From contig JADJYM010000010.1 in NCBI GenBank assembly GCA_016719755.1, positions 1 through 64,000 of the forward strand: a stretch of 64,000 nucleotides of DNA. The letters run 5' to 3'. This DNA comes from Novosphingobium sp. Lineage in GTDB: Bacteria > Pseudomonadota > Alphaproteobacteria > Sphingomonadales > Sphingomonadaceae. This document shows, piece by piece, positions 27,742-38,001 of this stretch (positions within the stretch are counted from its first letter, which is position 1; each line of letters begins with the position of its first letter). Position numbers and translations under genes: made by a program. Below the pieces are notes generated by a model. The model was given only the letters and a program-made list of their open reading frames with translations, ran no database searches and was not told the DNA's origin.

Positions 27742-28854
27742 TTACCAGAAGAAATCGTGGATCACGTCGACCACTTCGCCGGTGTAGACATCGACCAGCA
27801 GGGCATCGTCATAATAGCGGACCCAGCGATAGGGGCCATAGGCGTCCGGCAGGCGGTACTGCCAGGGATCGTTGATCCAGTACTGGTTGCTGTAGAACAG
27901 GCTGTCGAGGAAGAAGCCCACGCTCAGTCGGCGATACGAATAGCCGCGATAGGGTGAATAGTAGGAACCCCAGCGATAGATCGAAGGGTTGGTGCGGCGA
28001 TAGCTGAACCAGTCGTAGCGGTTGCTGCTGCGCCAGCCGTTGTTCCAGCGATCCCAGTTGCGCCCGTCGCGGTGGACATAGCGGTTGGCGTCGCGGCTGC
28101 GGTTGTTGCTCCAGTTGTTGTCGCGCCAGCGGTCGTTGTCGCGGCGGTCGCGGTTACCGTCCCAGCGGGTGCCGTTCTGGCGGTCACGATTGCCGTCCCA
28201 GCGGGTGCCATCGCGCCGGTCGCTATCCCGGCGCCAGGTTTCGCCGCGCTGCTGCGTGGTGCCGGTGTTCCATTCGGCGCGATTGCCGCTTGTGCGGCGT
28301 TCCTGGGTAGTGGCTGGCTGCGATACGGAGGGCTGCGCCGTGCGGGCCTCGCCGCCGTTCCAACTGCCGCGCCGCTCGCCGCTCCAGCCGCTGCGGCGTT
28401 CGGTGCGGGTCTGATCGCCGCGATTCTGGTCATTGCCGCTCCAGCGGGTCTGCGCGGGCGCCACGGGCGCGGTCTGGGCCGTTGCGCCGCGCCCCTGCCA
28501 GCCTGCGCCGCCGCCTTGCCAGCGGCCCTGCTGCGCGGGCTGCGAAACCTGGACCTGCGGAGCGCGCACCTGCTGCGGCACCTGCTGCGTTTGCGGAGCC
28601 GCCATGCGCTGCTGCGGGGCACCCCAGGCGCGGCGGCCCTGATCGCCGCCCCCTTCGCTTGAGCGCGCCGCGCGTTCACGGCGCTGTTCGCCGCCACCGC
28701 CGCCAATATTGCCAGCGGCCTCGCCGCCGCGATTCCAGCCGCCGCGGCGACCTTCCTCGTTTTGCGCCATGGCCGCGCCAGGGAGCGCAAGGGCCGCAAG
28801 AGCCAGCACCATCGCAGTGCCGCGCCCGGTCTTGTTCAGAAGCTTTACGGCCAT
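27742..28854 (-). CDS. RcnB-family exported protein
   Basis: This 370-residue periplasmic protein has a signal peptide (MAVKLLNKTGRGTAMVLALA then ALALPGAAMA). A long Arg/Gly/Gln/Asn-rich low-complexity middle (about residues 30-260) leads to a C-terminal RcnB domain, RLPDAYGPYRWVRYYDDALL then VDVYTGEVVDVIHDFFW. RcnB binds nickel/cobalt-homeostasis partners in E. coli; in alphaproteobacteria its role is undefined. The low-complexity part includes a 36-base tandem duplication. Opposite-strand frames here are artefacts of its composition. Confidence 0.88.
   Translation of the reverse strand: MAVKLLNKTGRGTAMVLALAALALPGAAMAQNEEGRRGGWNRGGEAAGNIGGGGGEQRRERAARSSEGGGDQGRRAWGAPQQRMAAPQTQQVPQQVRAPQVQVSQPAQQGRWQGGGAGWQGRGATAQTAPVAPAQTRWSGNDQNRGDQTRTERRSGWSGERRGSWNGGEARTAQPSVSQPATTQERRTSGNRAEWNTGTTQQRGETWRRDSDRRDGTRWDGNRDRQNGTRWDGNRDRRDNDRWRDNNWSNNRSRDANRYVHRDGRNWDRWNNGWRSSNRYDWFSYRRTNPSIYRWGSYYSPYRGYSYRRLSVGFFLDSLFYSNQYWINDPWQYRLPDAYGPYRWVRYYDDALLVDVYTGEVVDVIHDFFW
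28146..28217. repeat. Two 36-bp tandem repeats inside the RcnB-family gene
   Basis: Units starting at 28146 and 28182 share GGTC, then CCGTCCCAGCGGGTGCC, with a few substitutions. A degenerate third copy starts at 28218. The 12-codon period keeps the frame and encodes repeated RWDGNRDR blocks. This is a coding repeat of likely slippage origin. Confidence 0.8.
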
Positions 28855-28995
28855 TGCCGCTCTCCGTTGCCATGCGCCGCACCATCGGCGGCGACCATGG
28901 AAACGGGACTACGCGAGTCGCGCTGTCGGCAGGGTGAACGGAAAGGTAACCCTTGCGTTCAGGAACAGGTGCTGCCGCTCACCGCCACTCCAGCC

Positions 28996-30675
<1,680 letters not shown>

Positions 30676-30805
30676 CTGGAGGTCCTCTTGGGGATAGGCA
30701 TTGATCTGGAATTTGCCGCGCCTCTACAGGGCCGCGCCCCGCCTAGCAAGCATCACGCGGGATGGCAGGGCGGCCGGGCAAGGCTGTGATCTGTGCATAC
30801 GATTG

Positions 30806-30821
30806 GTTGCCCGGATGCAAC
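30806..30821. promoter_or_regulatory. Possible operator upstream of the TonB-dependent receptor
   Basis: GTTGC-CCGGAT-GCAAC is a perfect 5-bp inverted repeat spaced by six bases, about 115 bases before the receptor start. It resembles the half-sites of LacI-type regulators, which often control nutrient receptors. A second palindrome, CCGGACC-A-GGTCCGG (30896-30910), lies nearer the start. No cognate regulator is in the window. Confidence 0.4.
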
Positions 30822-30934
30822 AGGTGAGCAGCTATCGCCCTTGGCAGGTAGCGCGGCGCATTCGGCAGGAGTAATGGCGCGGGCCTGTAGTGCGGCCGGA
30901 CCAGGTCCGGGTGCCCGTAAACGAGGAGAGAACC

Positions 30935-33652
30935 ATGAACTTCAAGGCCGCCGTGCTGCTTGTTGCCAGCACCTCCGCCTTTGCCTGGGCTCCGGCCCAC
31001 GCGCAGGAAGCCGCGCCGCAGGACGATACCGCCGAGACGGCGGACGCGGGCGACATCGTTGTTACCGCGACCCGCCGCAGCGAAGTGCTGTCGGACGTTC
31101 CCATCGCGGTTTCGGCCGTCAGCGGCGAAACGCTTGAGCGCAGCGGCGCGAGCGATGTGCGCCAGCTGACCCAGGTCGCGCCCTCGCTGCTCGTTTCGGG
31201 CGCCACCAGCGAAGTCAACTTCGCCGCGCGCATCCGCGGCATCGGCACCGTCGGCGAAAACGCGGGTCTGGAAAGCTCGGTCGGCCTGTTCATCGATGGC
31301 GTCTACCGCAGCCGCACGGGCGTGGGCCTGTCGGAACTGGGCGATATCGAGCGGGTGGAAGTGCTGCGCGGCCCCCAGGGCACGCTGTTCGGCCGTAACT
31401 CGACCGCCGGCCTGATCAACATCGTCACCAAGGGGCCTGACTTCAAGGGACTTAAGGTCAAGGGTTCGGCCACCTATGGCAACTATGACTTCTGGCGCCT
31501 CGACGGGTCGGTCAACGCCCCGCTGAGCGATACCATCGCCGCCCGCCTTGATGCCGTCTGGCAAAAGCGCGACGGCTTCCTTGAACAGATGACGGCGGGT
31601 GAACCCGATCCCAACGACCGCAACCGCTGGCTGCTGCGCGGCCAGTTGCTGATCGAGCCGTCGGACGATCTGAAGCTGCGGCTGATCGCCGACTACAGCA
31701 AGCGCAACGAAAACTGCTGCGCGGGCGTGCTGCTCAACCCGGTCCGCAACCTCAGCCGCGCGGCGGATGGTTCGGTGGTGATCGGCGCGAACAGCCTGCT
31801 GCCGCTGGTCCAGGCGTTTGGCGCCAACTATCAGGTTCCCCCGGCTGACCAGACCTTCGTGCGCCGCACCGCGACCACCCCTGGCGTGCCTTACCGTTCG
31901 GACAGCAAGGACTGGGGCCTGTCGGGCGAACTGACCTGGGATCTGGGCGGCGCAACGCTGACCGCGATCACGGCCTACCGCGATTACCTCAATGAACAGG
32001 GCCAGGACGGCGACTTCCAGGCGATGGACATCCTGCGCCGGACTGACCTCGATCGGCACTTCAAGCTGTTCACCCAGGAACTGCGCTTCCAGGGCGAAGC
32101 GTTTGACGGGCGGCTCGACTGGCTGGTCGGCGGCTACTATGCCAACGAGAAGCTGTTCGTCGATGACGACATCGCATATGGCGCGGACTACGAACGCTAT
32201 GCCAACTGCCTGGCCTCCTCGGCTCTGTCGGCGGCCAATGTGAACCTTGCCTCGGCGACCTGTTCGAACCTGCCGACCACGACCTGGCCGGGCTTCCAGG
32301 GCCTTGCCACGGCGACCGGCGCGGCGCGCCTGAACGGCACCGGGGCCAACGGCGCGAACTTCACGCAGTCGAGCGAGAACTGGGCGATCTTCACCCACAA
32401 CACCTTCGACATCGTGCCCGACAAGCTGCAACTGACTGTCGGCGCGCGCTACACGCACGAATCGAAGGACCTCGTCGCCAACTCCCGCGCCAACAATACG
32501 CTGTGCCCGGCGATCCTGGCCACTCCGTTCCAGAGCCTCGCCTCGATCGCCTGCGTGATCAACGGCACCGCGCCGTCGTTTGCCGCCGGTGCTCCGGGGA
32601 CCAACTTCAGCGACGGGCAGTGGACCGGCACCGCCGTGCTCAGCTTCAAGCCGACCGAAGACCTGCTGGTCTATGCCTCGGCCTCGAAGGGCTACAAGGC
32701 TGGCGGCTTCAACCTCGACTTCTCGGCGCTGGATCGTCCGTGCAGCACCACCGGCGGCTCTTCGGCCCAGAACGCGGCCTGCACCGCCACTTTGGCACGT
32801 CCGGCCAACACCCCGGGCAACGCCCGTCCGGAAGCCAGCGACCTGCAGTTCGCCAGCGAAAAGGTTGATGCCTTCGAACTGGGCATGAAGTTCAATGGCC
32901 GCGCGATCGATGTCAACGTCGCGGCGTTCTACCAGCGCTATTCGAACTATCAGCTCAACACCTACAACGGCGTGAACTTCGAGGTGACCAACATCCAGGC
33001 CTGCCGTGACAGCCTGGGCGGGGCCGATGCCGACGGTTCGGCCACCACCGGTGCCTGCGCTGCCAACCGGCTGAAGCCGGGCGTGACCTCGAAGGGCTTC
33101 GAGATCGAGGCCTTCCTCAAGCCGGCCCGCTACTTCTCGGTCAACATGGGCCTGACCTATGTGAAGACCGAATATGCCAAGGACCTGGTCGGCACGGCGG
33201 GCCGTCCGCTTTCGCCGGTGCTGTTCCAGTTGCCCGGTAACGCTGTGTCGAACGCGCCGGAATATGTCGTCACCGCCGGGCTCAGCTGGGCGCCGCCGAT
33301 TGGCGACAGCGGCATGACCGCGCTGTTCTACCTCGATTCGCGCCTGCAGAGCGATACCAACACCGGGTCTGACCTCGACCTTGAAAAGGTCCAGGATTCC
33401 TATGTGGTCATGAACGGCCGCATCGGCCTTTACGGTCCGGACAAGCGCTGGGGCGTGGAGCTGTGGGGGCAGAACCTGCTCAACAAGCAGTACTACATGA
33501 TCGGCGCCGATATGCCGCTGCAGGGCAGCGGTACTTACCGCGCGGTTGCGGCTCCGGCCTCGACCGGGCTGTCGGGCACTGCCAACCAGCTGTTCGTCGG
33601 CTTCCCCGGCGAGCCGCGCACCTACGGCATCACCCTGCGCCTCAGCTACTGA
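30935..33652 (+). CDS. TonB-dependent receptor
   Basis: This 905-residue outer-membrane active-transport receptor starts at 30935 behind GAGGAGAG, giving the signal peptide MNFKAAVLLVASTSAFAWAP then AHAQ. A TonB-box-like segment DIVVTATRR leads into the plug domain (about 45-160, with VEVLRGPQGTLFGRNSTAG), followed by a 22-stranded-type barrel ending in an aromatic (LRLSY). The extended N-terminal signalling domain of sigma-coupled receptors is absent. The substrate is unknown; the downstream M28 peptidase makes a peptide or siderophore possible. A terminator follows immediately. Confidence 0.95.
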   Translation: MNFKAAVLLVASTSAFAWAPAHAQEAAPQDDTAETADAGDIVVTATRRSEVLSDVPIAVSAVSGETLERSGASDVRQLTQVAPSLLVSGATSEVNFAARIRGIGTVGENAGLESSVGLFIDGVYRSRTGVGLSELGDIERVEVLRGPQGTLFGRNSTAGLINIVTKGPDFKGLKVKGSATYGNYDFWRLDGSVNAPLSDTIAARLDAVWQKRDGFLEQMTAGEPDPNDRNRWLLRGQLLIEPSDDLKLRLIADYSKRNENCCAGVLLNPVRNLSRAADGSVVIGANSLLPLVQAFGANYQVPPADQTFVRRTATTPGVPYRSDSKDWGLSGELTWDLGGATLTAITAYRDYLNEQGQDGDFQAMDILRRTDLDRHFKLFTQELRFQGEAFDGRLDWLVGGYYANEKLFVDDDIAYGADYERYANCLASSALSAANVNLASATCSNLPTTTWPGFQGLATATGAARLNGTGANGANFTQSSENWAIFTHNTFDIVPDKLQLTVGARYTHESKDLVANSRANNTLCPAILATPFQSLASIACVINGTAPSFAAGAPGTNFSDGQWTGTAVLSFKPTEDLLVYASASKGYKAGGFNLDFSALDRPCSTTGGSSAQNAACTATLARPANTPGNARPEASDLQFASEKVDAFELGMKFNGRAIDVNVAAFYQRYSNYQLNTYNGVNFEVTNIQACRDSLGGADADGSATTGACAANRLKPGVTSKGFEIEAFLKPARYFSVNMGLTYVKTEYAKDLVGTAGRPLSPVLFQLPGNAVSNAPEYVVTAGLSWAPPIGDSGMTALFYLDSRLQSDTNTGSDLDLEKVQDSYVVMNGRIGLYGPDKRWGVELWGQNLLNKQYYMIGADMPLQGSGTYRAVAAPASTGLSGTANQLFVGFPGEPRTYGITLRLSY

Positions 33653-33676
33653 TCCGCAAGGCACCAGTCGAACAGG

Positions 33677-33704
33677 ACGGGCCGGGGAGCGATCCCCGGC
33701 CCGT
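33677..33704 (+). terminator. Intrinsic terminator of the TonB-dependent receptor gene
   Basis: ACGGGCCGGGGA (33677-33688) and TCCCCGGCCCGT (33693-33704) form a perfect 12-bp stem with a GCGA tetraloop, followed by TCCCTTT. Confidence 0.85.
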
Positions 33705-33753
33705 TCCCTTTGGGGCGCTTGGCAAGCACCTGGTCGGCGGGTAATCCGCCGCG

Positions 33754-35109
33754 ATGAAGTTCACCCGCAACGGCGCCGCAATCGGCGCGCTCGCCCTCGC
33801 TCTGTCCAATCCCGTTGCCGCCAAGCCTGCCGAGGGCAGCGGCGTTGCCTGGGAAATCACCGAAGGCCTGACCACCGAGATCGGCCAGCGTCTCGCCGGA
33901 TCGGACCGCGAAGCGGCGGCGCGTGACTGGGCGGTGGCACGGCTGAAGGCGCTTGGCTTCAGCAATATCCGGGTCGAGCCGTTCACCTTTCCGGGCTGGG
34001 TGCGCGGGGCCGAGCACGCGCGCCTGACCGCACCCTATCCGCATAACCTGGCGATTACCGCGCTTGGCTATAGTGCGCCGACCCCGGCTGGCGGCCTGAC
34101 CGGGGAACTGGTCTATTTCGCCAGCCTTGATGCGCTGAAGGCAGCGCCGAAAGGTTCGCTGAACGGCAAGATCGCCTTCATTGACCATGCCATGGTCGCC
34201 GCTCAGGATGGCTCGGGCTACGGTCCCTATGGGCAGGCGCGGAGACAGGGGCCGATGATTGCAGCGGCCAAGGGCGCGGCGGCGGTGGTCATCCGTTCGA
34301 TCGGCACGGACCTGCACCGCAACCCGCACACAGGCGCGACCGGCTGGTCCGACGGGGCCAACCCGATCCCGGCCGGCGCCGTGTCCAATCCCGATGCCGA
34401 CCTGATCGCCCGGATCGCTGCGCACAAGGATCGCAAGCCGATGATGCTCTCCCTCACGCTGGAGGGGCGCAGCGTTGGCCCGCTGCCTTCTGGCAATGTC
34501 ATCGCCGAGCTTCCGGGGCGTGACCCTTCGTTGCCGCCGGTGCTGGTCGCCTGCCATCTCGACAGCTGGGATCTGGGGACCGGCGCGATCGATGATGCAG
34601 CGGGCTGCGGGATTGTGACCGACGCGGCGCTGGCCGCGCAGCGCGGCGGCAAGCCGCTGCGCACGATCCGCGTGCTGTGGGCCGGTGCCGAGGAAGTTGG
34701 CGTATTCGGCGGCGCGGCCTATGCCGCCGCTCATGCGAACGAGCCGCACGCGGCCGCGCTGGAAAGCGATTTCGGCGCGGACCGGGTCTGGCGGGTGGGC
34801 TTTGATTTCGCTGCCGCCAATGCGCCGCTGGCCGACCGTATTGCCGCCGCGCTTGCCCCCTACGGCATCGTCCGCAAGGCCGCGAAGGCCGGGGGCGGGG
34901 CGGACATCGGCGCGATTTCCCGCGCACAGAAGCTCGCCGTGATCGACCTCGATCAGGACGGCACTCGCTATTTCGATCTCCACCACACGCCTGACGATAC
35001 ACTCGACAAGGTCGATCCGGCGCAACTGGCACAGAACGCGGCGGTGTGGAGTGAAGTTCTGAAGATCGTCGCGAATGAACCCGGGCCGATCAGCGGCGCG
35101 GTGAACTGA
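33754..35109 (+). CDS. M28-family metallopeptidase, exported
   Basis: This 451-residue aminopeptidase-type enzyme has a signal peptide (MKFTRNGAAIGALALALSNP then VAAK) and the M28 zinc ligands: CHLDSWDLGTGAIDDAAGCG, WAGAEEVGVFGG and DLHHTPDDT. A PA-type insertion (about residues 115-260) is present, as in exported M28 peptidases. It acts in the periplasm or outside the cell, presumably releasing amino acids. Convergent with the next gene, with a 20-base overlap. Confidence 0.92.
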   Translation: MKFTRNGAAIGALALALSNPVAAKPAEGSGVAWEITEGLTTEIGQRLAGSDREAAARDWAVARLKALGFSNIRVEPFTFPGWVRGAEHARLTAPYPHNLAITALGYSAPTPAGGLTGELVYFASLDALKAAPKGSLNGKIAFIDHAMVAAQDGSGYGPYGQARRQGPMIAAAKGAAAVVIRSIGTDLHRNPHTGATGWSDGANPIPAGAVSNPDADLIARIAAHKDRKPMMLSLTLEGRSVGPLPSGNVIAELPGRDPSLPPVLVACHLDSWDLGTGAIDDAAGCGIVTDAALAAQRGGKPLRTIRVLWAGAEEVGVFGGAAYAAAHANEPHAAALESDFGADRVWRVGFDFAAANAPLADRIAAALAPYGIVRKAAKAGGGADIGAISRAQKLAVIDLDQDGTRYFDLHHTPDDTLDKVDPAQLAQNAAVWSEVLKIVANEPGPISGAVN

Positions 35110-36124
35110 CCACCCGCCACAGCTGACCAATACCGCGCGGGATCAGGGCATAGCCCGCGAACCAGTGCGGCAGCAGCAGGAAGCCCCAGTAGAAGTTGTC
35201 GGCCCGCGCGAACAGCGCCAGCATCAGCGCATAGCCGCCCAGCAGCAGCAGCGCGAAAGCCGCCCCGCGTCCGCTCAAAGCTCCCCAGCCCAGCGCGGGC
35301 AGCAGGCAGCAGACCAGCGCGAGCGGCTGGGGTGCGTTCTGCCATAGCGAGGTGTTGGCCAGCGCCGCCAGCACGCCGCGCAGCCCCTGTCCGCCGCTCC
35401 AGCCGGGCGAGGCGATGTCATGTGGAAGGACCTCGGCCATGACCATCTGCGCGTGCCATCCCATGAACAGTGCGAAGGCGGCCAGCACCGCGCCCCACGC
35501 GGCCAGCTCGCGCCAGCGCCGCTCCCCCAGTGCGAAGGCGGCGCTCAGCAACACGAAGGGCAGGGCCAGTTCGCGCACCAGCAGCGCAAGGCCGACCAGC
35601 GCCACGCTCCATCCCCATCGCTCCGGCCGCGCCATCCGCAGCGCCAGGGCGAGCGACATCAGCAATCCGGCCCAGAACTCGGTGAACCCTAGCAGAAGCG
35701 GCGCGATCACTGCCGCCCCGCCCAGAGCTACCCCCGCAGCCGCGCCGATCCGCTCCGCGCGGCTGAAGGCGGCGGGCAGGGCCTTGCTCCAGGCCAGCAC
35801 ATTGGCGAGCACCAGCAACAGCGCGGCGAACTGCAGCACCGGCCAGCCAGCCCTTGCCGCCGCCGCGTAGAGCGTGGGCGGTCGCATCGTCACGAAAGGC
35901 CGCAGCGGATAGCCATGCGCGCGCTGTAACTGCGCGGAAGCCCGGTGATAGGGTGTGCCCCGCGCCATTTCCGCGACGACATCGCGGTAGAGCCGCATAT
36001 CCGTATACTGTCCGCCCTTGGCCACCGCCGCAGGCCGACCCGGTGCGGCCAGCAGCCAGACCGAAACAGCCAAGAACAGCGCGATGAAGGCAAGCGCGGC
36101 AAGGCGTGGCAGGCGGGCGAACAT
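35090..36124 (-). CDS. GT-C/DUF2029-like membrane protein
   Basis: This 344-residue polytopic membrane protein has about eight hydrophobic helices. The N-terminal GGQYTDMRLYRDVVAEMARGTPYHR loop, with an Asp after the first helix, is the feature of GT-C glycosyltransferases of the DUF2029/mannosyltransferase type. They use polyprenyl-phosphate sugars in the periplasmic face. The start at 36124 gives MFARLPRLAALAFIALFLAV. Its overlap with the peptidase end is convergent, not coupling. Substrate unknown. Confidence 0.75.
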   Translation of the reverse strand: MFARLPRLAALAFIALFLAVSVWLLAAPGRPAAVAKGGQYTDMRLYRDVVAEMARGTPYHRASAQLQRAHGYPLRPFVTMRPPTLYAAAARAGWPVLQFAALLLVLANVLAWSKALPAAFSRAERIGAAAGVALGGAAVIAPLLLGFTEFWAGLLMSLALALRMARPERWGWSVALVGLALLVRELALPFVLLSAAFALGERRWRELAAWGAVLAAFALFMGWHAQMVMAEVLPHDIASPGWSGGQGLRGVLAALANTSLWQNAPQPLALVCCLLPALGWGALSGRGAAFALLLLGGYALMLALFARADNFYWGFLLLPHWFAGYALIPRGIGQLWRVVSSPRR

Positions 36125-36211
36125 ACGCCCCAGCTTGCGGCAATCCGGCGTCCACGCAAGCCCCACCAGGGAGCCTATCCCCGGTGAAGCCTGCGCTGGA
36201 TCTGATCGGCC

Positions 36212-36523
36212 CTACGGCTGAACGGTCGCGATCACGAAAGTGTTCCTGGCCGCCCTCGTCCCCGCCGCCGGTGTCTGGCTGATGACCACCTTGTTCCGTG
36301 CGACCGACAGGCTGAGGTTCGACTTGGCATAGAACCCCGCGTTCTGGATCACCGGGATCGCCTGGATATAGGTCATCCCCACTACATTGGGCACGACCGG
36401 CAAAGAGTTGTTGATCGAGGCAACCGGCCCCTTCACGTCATCCTGAGCGCTGACCGAGGCGGGAATGCCGCAAGTCAGCACCAGAGCCGCAAGCAGACCG
36501 CGTCCGAAATTCCTGTACTGCAT
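36212..36523 (-). CDS. Small exported PASTA-domain protein
   Basis: This 103-residue secreted protein has a signal peptide (MQYRNFGRGLLAALVLTCGI then PASVSAQ) and one PASTA domain (VPNVVGMTYIQAIPVIQNAG then FYAKSNLSLSVARNKVVISQ). Lone PASTA proteins may bind peptidoglycan stems. The start has GGAGG five bases upstream. The 5' leader carries two adjacent hairpins, and two tRNA genes lie just upstream on the same strand. The frame continues to a TTG at 36733, but no signal peptide would then be recognisable. Confidence 0.85.
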   Translation of the reverse strand: MQYRNFGRGLLAALVLTCGIPASVSAQDDVKGPVASINNSLPVVPNVVGMTYIQAIPVIQNAGFYAKSNLSLSVARNKVVISQTPAAGTRAARNTFVIATVQP

Positions 36524-36537
36524 AGAATCCTCCACAA

Positions 36538-36615
36538 CCGGGTGAGTGGAGGCCGAATGGCGGGGGCTTGACCGCCCCGGCCTCCTCACCCGGCAGCAAG
36601 GATGCTCCCTTGCTG
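36538..36615 (-). promoter_or_regulatory. Two abutting hairpins in the leader of the PASTA gene
   Basis: On the + strand CCGGGTGAGTGGAGGCC (36538-36554) faces GGCCTCCTCACCCGG (36579-36593), with a further CGGGGGC/GCCCCG stem inside. Then CAGCAAGG (36594-36601) faces CCTTGCTG (36608-36615). They stand just upstream of the GGAGG ribosome site of the PASTA gene and downstream of two tRNA genes. They could be a tRNA processing/termination region or a regulatory leader. No T-run follows on the minus strand. Confidence 0.5.
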
Positions 36616-36738
36616 TTCGCGTGCAATGACCCCGGTCAAAATCCGGCAGGGCAAGGTCGTCAGGCTCTGCTGCTAAGGGAAAAGCTTCGGCTTGAACGCC
36701 GGGCACTGATCCGGGCACAAATGCCGCAAACAAACCGT

Positions 36739-36815
<77 letters not shown>

Positions 36816-36834
36816 ACCGGGGTTGTCCTTCGCG

Positions 36835-36911
36835 TGGTGGGCCCGGCAGGACTCGAACCCGCGACCTAGCCGTTATGAGCGGCCAGCTCTAACCAACTGA
36901 GCTACAGGCCC
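36835..36911 (-). tRNA. tRNA with CAU anticodon, probably tRNA-Ile2
   Basis: The minus strand has acceptor GGGCCTG/CGGGCCC (one T-G pair), anticodon loop CTCATAA (CAU) and T-arm GGTTCGAGT, with CCA encoded at 36835-36837. CAU could be elongator Met or Ile2 with lysidine at C34. The acceptor pairs C4-G69 and C5-G68 are those recognised by E. coli TilS in tRNA-Ile2 and are not found in elongator tRNA-Met, so Ile2 is favoured. The gene is close to tRNA-Pro. Confidence 0.85.
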
Positions 36912-36954
36912 CGTAGCGCGAAGCGACGTCGGCGCGTTAGCCGGGTGCGCGCGC

Positions 36955-37959
36955 TTAGGCAAGCTCGACCGAGGCGATCAGATCGCGCACGGTGGTTGGC
37001 GCCACGCCGCGCCGGGCAAGATAGGCGAAGGCCTGCCTCCACCAGTCATACAGCGAGTCCAGCTCGTCCTCGCTGCGGACATAGGGCGTGAAGCCGGGGG
37101 CCAGCGAGGGACTGTGGAACGAAAACACCAGGACCGGCAGCTGCTGGTCGATCGCGATGTCGATGCCCCGGATCGCTTCCTCGATTGTCACGCCTTCGGG
37201 AGTGAGCGGAATCCGCTCGAGCATTGCCACCCGGGAAAGGGCGCCGCGCAGGCGGGGTACGCGCCACATTTTGGGGTAGAGCCACGGCCCCAGCTGGCGC
37301 AGCATCCCCCAGTAGACCGTGGTCAGGGGCAGTTCCATCAGGCGCTGGTTCCGGTCGATCCAGTAGGGTCGCAGCGGATGATCGCGAAAGTTCGGCCCGC
37401 CGCCCGCGCTGTAATCGAACGCCGAGCGGACCGAGGTGTCGATCGCGATGCCGTGTTCGGCCAGGATCCCGGCGGTGTTGGGCCCTACGCCGTACCGCCC
37501 CGCGCGGTAGATCAGCGGGTTGGTGCCAAAGGTTCTGACGATCGCGTCGCGCAGCTGGCGGAACTTCTCGCGCTCAAGCTCTGCGGGGAGATTTCCGGCA
37601 AAGCTGTTGAACTGGCTGACCTGCTCATCAAACGGAGGGCTGACCCAGGGGTGCAGCTGGACACCGATTTCGGCGCGGCCCGCGGCGACAGCCTCGCCCA
37701 GAACCTCGCCCGCGGCGGGGCAGGTGGCGATCGGATAGTCGACCAGATAGACCGGGCAGACGCCCTGACCCTCGCAGAATTGCTGAAACTTGGCGAGCCT
37801 GGCGACCGAATGGACAGTAAAGCCCTCGCGCTGGATCGGGCGATTCCAGTCAAACTCCTCCTCGGTGTCGACGGTCACCAGATAGCGCTGCCCGGCGGCG
37901 GGGGCGAAGCGCACCTCGCGCTCTGCGGCGGGGAGATCGGTGATGGACGGCAGAACCAA
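36955..37959 (-). CDS. Polysaccharide deacetylase family protein (WalW-type)
   Basis: This 334-residue NodB-fold protein resembles the WalW polysaccharide deacetylases of sphingomonads. The metal Asp pair appears as VTVDTEEEFDWN, the first histidine motif as GVQLHPWVSPPF, and the later VFSFHSPSLAPGF adds a catalytic His. No signal peptide is visible, so it is probably cytoplasmic, as in some exopolysaccharide-cluster members. It may de-acetylate cell-surface sugars. It is close to the tRNA genes and the kinase but not coupled to them. Confidence 0.88.
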   Translation of the reverse strand: MVLPSITDLPAAEREVRFAPAAGQRYLVTVDTEEEFDWNRPIQREGFTVHSVARLAKFQQFCEGQGVCPVYLVDYPIATCPAAGEVLGEAVAAGRAEIGVQLHPWVSPPFDEQVSQFNSFAGNLPAELEREKFRQLRDAIVRTFGTNPLIYRAGRYGVGPNTAGILAEHGIAIDTSVRSAFDYSAGGGPNFRDHPLRPYWIDRNQRLMELPLTTVYWGMLRQLGPWLYPKMWRVPRLRGALSRVAMLERIPLTPEGVTIEEAIRGIDIAIDQQLPVLVFSFHSPSLAPGFTPYVRSEDELDSLYDWWRQAFAYLARRGVAPTTVRDLIASVELA

Positions 37960-38001
37960 GGTCGCGGAAATCCTTCATGTTTCAAGGGAGACAGTGCGAC
38001 C

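Noticed and set aside
28146-28217. Regular repeats considered as a CRISPR array
   Set aside because: Two direct 36-base units in frame inside a coding region, without spacers, leader or cas genes.
30743-33664. A 973-residue leftward frame across the TonB-dependent receptor
   Set aside because: The receptor has signal peptide, plug, barrel and terminator. The antisense frame shows no domain.
36835-36911. Calling the CAU tRNA an initiator
   Set aside because: The first pair is G-C and the anticodon stem lacks the run of three G-C pairs of initiators.
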